From Apostichopus parvimensis (lineage: Eukaryota; Echinodermata; Holothuroidea; Aspidochirotida; Stichopodidae): a DNA stretch of 21,256 nt. Below, piece by piece: positions 1-9,500 of this stretch (position 1 is the first letter of the stretch; every line of letters starts with the position of its first letter). The stretch spans positions 52,981-74,236 of the forward strand of contig KN889079.1 of the NCBI GenBank assembly GCA_000934455.1. Reading direction: 5' to 3'. The notes under the pieces were generated by a model. That model searched no databases, was not told the origin of the DNA, and worked only from the letters and a program-made list of their open reading frames with translations. A program made the translations under genes and the position numbers.

Positions 1-1040
1 CAAACAAGTAAAAGGATTTATTGAAATAAATGAAAACAATTTCGAAATGTAATGTACTCTTCCAAAATTCTTTGAGAAAATATATTTTGAGGCAAATGGA
101 GACGCACAAAATGATGCTTTTTTGTTCTACATTAATGAAAAAAGGCGGGGGGGGGGACGGGAGAGGGAGAGGGTGAGGGATATGTGGAGATTTCACGTCT
201 TACTATCATTACTGTGCCTATGGCTTTTCGAAAAGTTCGTCACATACCATTTTCATTTCTGCATATACAATCGACAATTGGACAAAGAAATAGTCACTTG
301 GTTACTTTTGTGGAGATAAAAAAAAGAAGAACATGTTAATTAGTGACATCACAGTGACATACAAGTAAATGACATGACATATAGTTAATTCAAGCAATTT
401 CAAGAAAGTACTTAATGTACATTTGAAACTTTCTTTAATGGTCACCATGTATTGCCCCCAAAACTGCTTGAAAGTCAATGTTCAGTGATGCTAAGAATTA
501 AACAAACTCTTTTTTTGTTGCCATGCACCCTTAAATCCGTCTGTCTTACTGATAGATCTAAGTGGATCTGACTCTATGTCTAAAAACAATATGGAGGAAC
601 AGAACATCTGAGTAGCCTATACTCTCGGGAATTTCTAGCAATTTGTAGGGTACTAACATTTGGGACCAATAAAGATGACTTTATATGAAATCTATTGAGA
701 TTGACATTATAAGCGTAATTCTTATTTTTTGTACGTTCATGGAATTTCAGAATAGACAGAGACAAACAAAGGAGGAGAGGAAGAGATAAAAGAAGAAGAG
801 AAATTAAAAAAATAAATGAGTAACTCCACAATGACATACAAGTAAAATGACATATTGAAATATGAAAACAATTTCGAAATGTAATGTTTCACTTGCAAAA
901 TTCTTTGAGAAATGTACTTTGAGGCGAATGGAAACATACAAAATAGTTAGTCATACTATGATTACTGTACATGTTGCCTTTTTCGAAAATATCATCATAT
1001 AGCATTCTCATTTCTGTATACATACACATTACCATTTCCG
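1..1040. repeat. Diverged direct duplication, two copies
   Basis: A block at about 16-275 is repeated in the same orientation at about 850-1020. The copies share an identical 25-base core (31-55 and 863-887), then matching text ending in 'TTCTTTGAGAAA', 'TTTGAGGC' and 'CAAAAT'. A second shared part has 'ATTACTGT', 'TTTCGAAAA' and 'CATTTCTG'. The first copy carries an extra stretch at about 117-200 with a G run and GA-rich text. The motif 'TGACATACAAGTAAA' recurs at about 352 and 832. No gene is visible; open frames here are short and low in complexity. Confidence 0.6.
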
Positions 1041-2479
1041 TCCGACAGCTTTTTCCCTTTTCGACAGATGCTTGGTAATGTACTAAACTGTCTACATTTT
1101 TTTTTTATCTAAGTTAAATTTTCAGATGCTATTCGTTACTATGTGTCATTAGCTTTACTAGTCCAAATCACTTCAGATTAGTAAGGAATAAGCCAGAAAT
1201 TTTAGTCTTTATATTTTATTATCGAAGTAAAAGAGTAATGGTAACGTTTCTACATGGCAGCTGATACTTATCGTTAACACGGCCTTCGGCAGCTGTCTCC
1301 TCGATCGCGGTCTTCAGTCAGGTTCGAAATATGTAACACCTATACTGCATGGACTATAACCAGAAGCGTGCAACACCGTTATAATCACGTCTAATCGTCA
1401 CCATGGCTGAACAGGCAATGTTATAATTTCATAAATCTATATATAGGGTTCCCACTCCCAACGTGATTTAAACATACATAACACTATTATGCTGTTAAAT
1501 TGTTCCTAGTCAAGCACAGCGGTGCGTGACTTACTTTCTGTTCACTAGAAAACTGAACAATCATCTATTGTTGAACAAGCTATAGCAAGCTATGCAGAAG
1601 GTGCAGCATTGTATATTTTTTTTTAGAAAACTAAACCATATTGTGTACACGATATTGCAGCGGTAGTCAGGTAGAATGCCCACTGTATAACCATACTATT
1701 ACTTAAACAGCCCTCCATATGAGCAGTATTAAAAGCTACCATCGATAGACCCCCATATTTCGACTCAGTTGAGAGAGAAACTGCGAGACAAACTCTGCGA
1801 GAGAAACTACGAAAGTTTTAGAAGGAAGGAAAAGCTGTCGTTTTGCCGATCACGTTTGCTACGATACTCGAAAGCAAATATAAAATAAATATATACTTGA
1901 AAAAACCCAAATCAAACTTTACCAAACCAACCAACAAATTCAACAAACAGACACATAAGTAAATTACAGATCCGTAAAAACATGCGGCGTTATGTATTGG
2001 GCCATCACAATCACACCACGAAACGACGATATTAGGCATTCGCTTCATCGTATCGACTTTGTGGGACACAACTTTGGCTGTACATGAAATGAAGAACAAT
2101 TCATGCCCCACCTAGATTGCTTTGAGCGGGGGGGGGGGGGGTTAGGCTTTGCTAACATGAGATCAATTGACATTTAACCTGTTGTCGTAATATCTCCCTT
2201 TAATTGATAAGGAATGGTCGGTGGTTCTGTTGCCACATTGACCATAATGTAAACTTGACGGATGTTTGAGTGTCGCCCAGAATAACGTTAAGTTCTTTAC
2301 AAACTCAAATAAACTTCCGCAGACAAACAAAATCCTTAAGAAAACACTTCCCTCGGGTTTTCTAAACCAGAAAGCCAGTGGACTTATTGTGTTTCCTTGC
2401 CAATTGAGATTATTATCCCAAGCTTTGGTCATTGTTGATTAAATTGATCAGCAAGGTTCCTTCACTGACTGTGGACCTA
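1041..2479. other. Intergenic stretch, no gene seen
   Basis: AT-rich sequence with no convincing coding exon on either strand. A short more GC-rich patch at about 1275-1325 contains no open frame of useful length. A run of 14 G lies at 2128-2141. The open frames at 1818-2111 and 2163-2432 (minus strand) show no family signature. Confidence 0.5.
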
Positions 2480-3633
2480 CCTACTAAGTATGTTAACTTA
2501 CCACGTTACAAGCTATTATAAGCAAAATTCAACTCAAGCCCTGGCCCCTAATAAATGTGCATAATATCACATTGAACATACATTATCATGTACCTGTTAT
2601 CTACCAAAACCTTCACACAAAGTATGATTCAATTCTGAAACTGTTTAAATTTGACCCTGTGACCTCATTAATATTCTCGAGATGAGCACCAAAATCAATA
2701 GGGCTCTTCTACTCACTATGGCGCATATAAGTACCAAGTATGACTTCAATCTAACTTGTCATTGTTCAGTTACCGTGTTTACAAGCTATTTTAGTGAAAA
2801 TAAACTCAACCCCCCCCCCCCAATTAAATATGCATAATATCAACTTGAACATATATTACCATGTACCCACTATCTACCAACACATTAATACCAAGTATGA
2901 ATAAATTCTGACTTTCGGTTGAGGAATTATAAGCATGTGGAGAATTTCACAATTGACCCTGTGACCTATTTAATATTCATGAGCACCAAAATCAATAGGG
3001 TTCATCTACTCACTATGGCGCATCTATGTACCAAGTATGACTTCAATCCAACTTGTCGTTATTCAGTTACCGTGTTTACAAGCTATTGTAGTGAAAATCA
3101 ACTTAAGCCCCCCCCCCTAATAAATATGCATAATATCAACTTGAACATATATCAACATGTACCCCCTATATACCAACATATTAATATTAAGTATAATAAA
3201 TTCTGACTTTCTGTTGCAGAGTTATTAGCATTTGAAGATTTTTACGTTTGACCCTGTGACCTCATTATTATTCATGAGATGAGCAGCAAAATCAAAACAG
3301 TTTTTCTACTCAGTATGGCGCATATATGTATTAAGTATGACTTCAATCCAACTTCTTGTTGTTCATTTACCATTTTTATAAGCTATTTTAGTGAAAATAA
3401 ACTTAAGCCCGCCCGCTACTAAAAATGCATAATATCAACTTGAACATATCTTACCATGTACCCACTATCTACCAACATATTAATACCAAGTATGAATAAA
3501 TTCTGACGTTTGGTTGCGAAGTTATTAGCATTTGGAGATTTTCACGTTTGACCATGTGACCTCATTATTATGCATGAAATGAGCACCAAAATCAATAGGG
3601 TTCATCTACTCACTATGGCACATCTATGTACCA
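2480..3633. repeat. Tandem array of about 300-bp units (about 4 copies)
   Basis: The phrase 'CTACTCACTATGGCGCAT' or a near copy recurs just after anchors at 2694, 2991, 3291 and 3591, giving spacings of 297, 300 and 300 bases. Each unit holds, in order, a TTACC...ACAAGCTATT segment, a C-rich run (for example about 2811-2821 and 3110-3117), 'ATGCATAATATCA', 'CCAAGTATGA', 'TGACC..TGTGACCT' and the CTACTCACTATGG segment. The first unit is more diverged and shorter, with a TTACC-to-TTACC spacing of 272. The fourth breaks off at about 3633 inside 'CTATGTACCA', which ought to continue 'AGTATGACTTCAATC'. This looks like satellite or minisatellite DNA. No protein frame is conserved across units. Confidence 0.85.
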
Positions 3634-3684
3634 AAACCGTTTAACGTCCAAAAAATTACCGGTTAACTGGGATAGGTTAATAAG

Positions 3685-3850
3685 GGGTTAATCAACAGTC
3701 TAGCGTGCGTTACTCACAGGATTAATGCACGATCGGGGGATAATGCAAGCGATGCACGAGGGCGGAGCCCGAGTGCATCCAGCGATAGCATTAACACCCG
3801 GAGTACATTAATCATGTGAGAAACGCACGCTAGACCGTTGATTAATCCCG
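3685..3850. mobile_element. Long foldback (hairpin) element, MITE-like
   Basis: The sequence is an almost complete inverted repeat of about 166 bases. The left arm has 'TTAATCAAC.GTCTAGCG', then 'TGCGTT.CTCACA.GATTAA', then TAATGC, AGCGAT and GATGCAC. The right arm has the reverse complement in mirror order, ending 'GTTGATTAATCCCG'. The centre, near 3758-3772, is itself self-complementary (GGC GGA GCC). It begins about 50 bases after the tandem array breaks off. A part of one arm ('TACTCACAGGATTAA') recurs at about 3960-3974 downstream. No coding capacity is seen, so it would be a non-autonomous element. Target-site duplications were not identified. Confidence 0.75.
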
Positions 3851-3902
3851 TTCATTCATACACTACCATTTGTGTGGGGGAAAAATCATAAAACAAAACA
3901 TA

Positions 3903-3922
3903 TTTGGTTACATATAACCAAA
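3903..3922. repeat. Short perfect hairpin
   Basis: TTTGGTTA at 3903-3910 and its reverse complement TAACCAAA at 3915-3922 flank a 4-base CATA loop. It lies between the foldback element and the partial arm copy at about 3953-3980, and may belong to the same element family. Confidence 0.5.
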
Positions 3923-4039
3923 GATTTATTAAAGTGATGCCCCGTAATTTTACCGTGCGCTACTCACAGGATTAACCACGGTCAGCTGACCTAAATGGAC
4001 CAATAGGATTTAGGAATCTTTACTAAGTATGAATGAACA

Positions 4040-5079
4040 ACCAATTAACACTGTCTAATTTTTACCATACTGGTCCATCCCCCCCCCCCCTCCCCGGTGG
4101 ACGCCCATGTCTACAGTGGAATCATGATGGAATACCAGTAGGTTCAACACATGAAGTTCCTTTCCATGCTGTACACTATGATATGTCCATATTCGTGTGG
4201 ATTACACCTGAATCCTGAGAGGTAAACACGTATTAGTCCAACAAAAGTTGATAAACTTCACGGACATTTGGGACGGACATAGGAAGGTTCATATCATGAT
4301 TTTCAGGACCATCAGTGTACAGATGTAAAATGATAGCTTCATTAAATGTATGTATGTATGCATGTATGTATCAATGTTATGTGCTTGGACAGCAACAACA
4401 GTCACCACTCACACATGATACATTTAGGATTAGTACCGTCAGCTATTAGCTACATGATAGTTTGCATTACAAATATGCCACCAAGAAACCTATGTCTGGT
4501 TCGCCTTCCATAGCAGATGCTCTCGGTTTAGTACGGGGCACCATCTTAACAAAGAAACCCCTTCTTTCTGGTACTCAGAACATGAAAAACCTGACCTTAT
4601 GTCACAAGTTTCAAGCAATATTATTCCAATTGCCTTAACATGCGTAATCCATCATGAAATTGGGCTTGATGAGAGCGGAGGATTCTGGAGCCAAGTCAGG
4701 GACCGGAAACCATCGACGTCAACGTGTCAACATTTCCACCCTCAACTTCCCCTTCTTCATGTATTTAACAGGATCAAACCACATAATTATCCCGAGACAG
4801 AAGAGCTGTCGGCCACTAACCCTAACGTCAAGTTATGTAACTTAACAATATAATTATTAATGTAAAGGACATTAAATTAAGGAACTACAACCATCATTCC
4901 ATCAATTCTTGCTATCCGGCCCAGATTTTGTATTTGCACTACAGTGCGTTGTACTATACAGTTTATTGATACATCTTTATATATTTTTAATGCATACTGC
5001 ACTCATATGACAAAACTTAAGGTACGTGAAATTTTTGACATTTATTTACTTTTAATTATTTAATTACCGCTCGTTTGCA
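4040..5079. other. Intergenic stretch, no gene seen
   Basis: No exon recognised on either strand. It contains a short TGTA microsatellite (about 4347-4371) and a C run at about 4080-4091. The open frames at 4033-4218 and 4599-4853 (plus strand) show no recognisable domain. Confidence 0.5.
4347..4371. repeat. TGTA microsatellite
   Basis: About six copies of the tetramer TGTA, with one C interruption at 4361. Confidence 0.8.
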
Positions 5080-5545
5080 AAAGGTAGAAATATGGGGTAA
5101 TCGAAGCAACAATTATTTGAAGGAATTTTATGTATAGACAAGTGAGGTACATATGGGGTAATCTGACCCAAAGCTATTTGAAAGCAGTTCATTGGCCTGG
5201 TCTTTAGAGGGTAGCTAGACAGCTAAAAACATGTTTGTCACAGTAGAACAGAAGCCGTGAACAATACATGCCATTTAGTTTTATAGTCCCAGAATTTTAT
5301 GAATAGACAAGTGAGGAGCACATGGGGTAGTCTGACCTAAAACTATTTGAAAGCAATTTTCGGCCTTGATTTAGAGGGCGACTAGAATGCCCTGTTTGAA
5401 GACCTTATTTATAGTCCCCAATTTGTTATGTAAAGACAAGTAGGGGATGAATAGAGAACTCAAACTGTTGATTAAGTTAAAGTAGCAAATGAGGCTGTCA
5501 ACAATCTATGCCCTGTTCGGTCCCAGAATTTTATGAAAACTGAAG
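5080..5545. repeat. Degenerate tandem-like repeat cluster
   Basis: The phrase 'AATTTTATG.ATAGACAAG' occurs at 5124 and 5293 (spacing 169). Each copy is followed by 'TGAGG', 'ATGGGGTA', 'TCTGACC', 'CTATTTGAAAGCA' and 'TTTAGAGGG'. Weaker partial copies start near 5070 ('ATATGGGGTAATC'), 5420 ('TATGTAAAGACAAG') and 5527 ('AATTTTATGAAAA'). Spacing is irregular, so this is an old array or serial insertions of one dispersed repeat. No conserved reading frame. Confidence 0.65.
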
Positions 5546-6020
5546 CAAAGTTCCTAACGATCTAATCACTGCTGTACATCAAAATAACATTGATTGAAGC
5601 CGGGGAAGGTGGACCGTCAACTTAATACTGGGCCACTCGGGGCGAAAAAGGGTGACGACCAGAGGACCCTGGCTAGTAGGACTTGGAATGTACATGCAGC
5701 ATAGAGCGGACAGTTAAATCAATACAGAAGAGAACAAGACAAGGAAGTACTTCGTCCCTATTACTTTATTAGAATGTGCTGTAAGTGCATCAACATTTCA
5801 ACAATACCGGCTTGTTGTTATTCCTTGTATACCGACCATGTCAGTCTACCGTAAGATTAAACTAACTAATCACAAAATGTAAATATTATCCGAATGGCTT
5901 GAGATCCACGATCGGAAGCCACACTCATTGCACCTCGACATCTGCTCTCATTGCTTAACCTAAATATACAAATTTCACACCGCCCAAAAAATTATATATC
6001 GTGTTTTTTTTTACCATGAT

Positions 6021-6026
6021 TTTATT
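6021..6026 (-). promoter_or_regulatory. Candidate polyadenylation signal of the FGD6-like gene
   Basis: TTTATT on the plus strand reads AATAAA on the gene strand. I found no earlier AATAAA between the TGA stop at 6518 and this site, so the minimum 3' UTR would be about 500 bases. Another AATAAA lies further on at 5765-5770. With no transcript evidence the true end is unknown. Confidence 0.3.
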
Positions 6027-6517
6027 AAGTTTCTGAAGCCATTTGTAGTGCAAACAATGGATTGTCATTTTTCAAATGTACCATCTGCATGGTTTCCCTA
6101 CAAACCTTTCCATGGTGGAATACAGGTATCTTGTACCCGTTATTGCAGAGAAACCCATTTCACTCTGCATTGCAGTCCCTTAAAATGAACAGTACATAAC
6201 ACTGTTGATGTACAATGATGTGTCGTATTGAGGCACGATAAATGTAATATCTTCTTTTAGTATCTCCTTTCCTTAAAAGCCATTTAGCCAACTTTTTGAA
6301 CTCCTATCGTACAAAACATAAAAACCCAGGAGACGAAAAATGATATAAAAAAATTATAGATTTATGTATATTGCATATCCTGATACAAAAGACACTTAAG
6401 TACTTGAAAGAAATCAATAATCGCGAAGTTTTAGCTCAACTTTTTCGAAGTGACCGGTGTGCTGTTGCTCCGTCACTGAGAAAATGACACCTCCTGAACC
6501 GGTACAACAAGGCAAGA

Positions 6518-6557
6518 TCATCCCAACTGAGTCGCTTCTTGGAATGCAGTCATCCAC
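6518..6557 (-). CDS. FGD6: Exon R (last coding exon): end of PH2 and stop
   Basis: The acceptor is AAATTGCAG, after a T-rich tract on the gene strand. The 40 bases complete a split Glu codon and give [12 protein letters not shown] followed by TGA at 6518-6520. The Trp is the invariant Trp of the C-terminal PH helix. The ending is like the one I recall for vertebrate FGD6. A longer open frame over the same bases in another phase is out of frame with the upstream exon. Confidence 0.85.
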
Positions 6558-9500
6558 CTGCAATTTAAAAAAAAAAAAAGCCATTAACAAATGACATGCT
6601 TCTCCATTTTTAAACATATTTCCTCCAACACTGCTAATCTACTCTGCTTGTATGTGCAAACAACATTGATAATCTACTCTGCTTGTATGTGCAAACAACA
6701 TTGTTTATTAATTCAAACAGATTTTAACAATCATGGAAAGGGTAGGGAAAACCAAAAAATAATTCAACTGCCCTATCACAATTGAAGGGCTATTTCGATG
6801 ACTGAATTACCAAAACCTGAGAGCAATATGTTATTAAGATTATAGTAAGTGAAATTCTTAAAAATTCTCAAAGTCAAATTAATTATAAAATAAAGTTCAA
6901 CTGTTATCAAACTGCTTATAAGAGCCTGTGTAGTAGAATGTGTAAAAGTAAGTTGGCCTGACGTTTCGGTAATTGGTATAAAAATGTAAAGATGGAAACT
7001 TACTCGTCAGTGGAGGTCTGTGAATCTGCCTTGAAGAATTTAGATATCTTGGCCTGGGTCAATTTGATTTCTCCCTGAATGAATGAATAAAAAAGAAGCG
7101 GATCCTTCAAATGACAGACAAAATTTTAAAGTGTATTAACATCACCTTCCTTGGGCAGGAAAGGAACATTTATTTATATATAAATCGACACAAAACATTG
7201 AAATGTATGTTACGCCTGAGTTTGGAATGTTGCTCATTGAGTCTGGAATGTTACGCCTGAATTTAGAATGTTGCTCATCGAGTCTGGAACGTTACGAACA
7301 TCTGGAATGTTACGCGATGTAAAACAAGTTACGGGATCTATTCCACATAACATATTTTTCTGAGATGTGAGTGCAGTCATTACTCGGTCTACTTACATTT
7401 TCACAGCTGACATTAAAACCGATGAGAGGGAAGGTACTTTCTGCGGCAACATCCTCACTGGCTTTGTAGGTATAGAGCACCTTGTCTTTGACCACAAACC
7501 ACATCCTCTTCCAACTCTTCTTCTCCTTGTATTGGAGGTATCCCTTGATAGTGATGTCGTCATCGGTTGCGCTCACCTGTTTAGGAAACAATGTTAATGT
7601 ATTTAGCTAAACGGAATTGAAAAATATTATTTGCAAGGTCACGGGTCCTACTCTGTAGTGCACTATGCAGTGAAGTGCACACTGTGCAAATGCAGTGCAC
7701 CGTAAATGAAGCACACACTGTAGTGTACAATTACTGCAATATTCTAAGGCCCACATGACCAAGAATGGAACACATGCTTGGACAAATTCTAGCAGCCTTC
7801 TAGCAGTTCTTTAGTGGCAGTCTATTGGGTATATGAAAACAATCTTATGATAATCCTATGATTTAGGATCCAACTATTCAGGAGAAGTGAATTTTTGAAC
7901 CTCACGGCAACTTTTTTGAATATACTTTGAACAGTGGAGAACGATGAGCGTCTGACGTCATCGCGGCATTTCGTTTCTGGGGATGCAGGGACGCTATTAT
8001 AGCAAGCTACACTGTAGCGAGGAAAGTAGAATACAGTGATTTAGATGCAAGTTGGATTGGCAAGTTAGCAATCTTTTGGAGAGCTAAAACCTTCCTGAAT
8101 TCCCTTACTAGTTCTTCATATTATGTTGTTCAGATATTTGAGAGATTTGAACCACATTTTTAACTAAAAAACTATGGGTAGTCTATGATTTATTGAATGC
8201 CAGCTGCTAATTACCTCTTTGAGAATCTTAGACTTCGACGGGGTAACGTGGGACTTCCTTCGTTTCACTTTCATGCTCATAGATGGTGAAACAGGGTTTT
8301 TAGCTGGAAGCAAAACAGGAAAGGAATATATTAGTTCACACAGTTGAACAATGAATGATGGTTCATTCACATTCTAAAGAAAACCAAAACAGCAGGATGC
8401 TTAAAATATATATTTCTAATATTAAGTATACTTACAATAGTTACAAGCACATAAAAATCTGTACAGAACTGTACATATTGTCAAATGAAAGCAGGACCAA
8501 AAAAATTATTGGCTAAATAGAAATGCTCGTTTATGATTATACTCACCGCTCAGAGTAACACTACACTCATCGCAGACTCTTCCATTCTTCTTGAGGTATT
8601 CCAGGTAAACTTTGTCCTTGGAGCAGTTCCCACAGACAACCTGTTTGTAAAGATGTAAAATAATGCAATCAAACTGCAGCCACCAGAAAATACAGAGCAA
8701 GTTGCAGACTTAGCACAAAAGTCATGGAATAATTCATCCTGCATCGCAACAACAATGCAAAATGGGCAAATAACACTGAGACAATCAAGTTCTCTCAACA
8801 CAGAACAATGGTTTTCTGTAGGAGGAAGTGTTGTAAGAACTGCTACACTTAATTATTCCAAGCTTGTGAATGTTTAAACAATGTTGTATATGTTTATGCA
8901 AAGGAAGAAGCCTGTTAAGCTGGTTAACAGGCTTTCACATCATTCAAACCAGCCTCGCAGGCCGGGTGCAGTTAGTTGCCAAGCAGTCACATATATGTGC
9001 ACTGCTTGGCTGATCACATTTTAGGTGGATCTGTTTAGAAGACGAGATGTTTCAAAGATATTCTTGGAGATGAAATTAATACACTATAGGGTCAATAACC
9101 TTGTTCATACTGAAAATTGATGTAAGTATATCTTGCGATATTTGCCCTCCTTCATTCTGTGGTCTATGTTGAAGTAAGACTAGAAACTAACCTTTCCACA
9201 GGCTCTACAATGATGCCTTCTATATGTCATGGTGAATTCACTGGTACAAATCTGACACATGGTAACCCTAGCATCTGGAATCCACACAGGAGCCTGATTA
9301 CCCAAGGTAGATTCAGCTTCCTTCTTCTCCTCATCGGTTAACTGATGACAAAACAAAGACAATGTAACATTTTCTAATTGCGCTCAAACGATCCCTTGCA
9401 TGTTTGGTGAGGCTTACTTTATAAACTTCATAGATAGAAGCCATGTTTGTGTTGATGTAACAATTGTCGGGGGAAAGATGGGCAAAGTCATCCTACTGGA

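Noticed and set aside
2163-2432. Minus-strand 89-codon frame resembling repeat-derived translations
   Set aside because: The phrase 'GNRTTDHSLS' reminded me of spurious peptides translated from tRNA-derived repeats, and the plus-strand text resembles a degenerate B box, but no A box or defined ends could be found.
2480-3633. CRISPR array
   Set aside because: The repeats are about 300 bases with no spacers of regular size, and the genome is clearly eukaryotic.
6414-6617. 67-codon minus-strand open frame as an independent gene
   Set aside because: It overlaps exon R but is out of phase; the frame fixed by the upstream exon ends at TGA 6518-6520 with a PH-like C-terminus.
7367-7597. Plus-strand open frame over the PH2 exon
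   Set aside because: Shadow of the minus-strand PH2 exon, which has an unmistakable PH translation.
7953-7960. Functional promoter with CRE
   Set aside because: It sits in an intron inside a dispersed repeat, with no TATA, initiator or open start region to support a promoter.
8978-9010. microRNA precursor
   Set aside because: The stem is only 10 pairs with a palindromic loop, too short for a typical animal pre-miRNA.
9159-9341. Plus-strand open frame over the FYVE exon
   Set aside because: Shadow of the minus-strand FYVE exon with intact zinc ligands.
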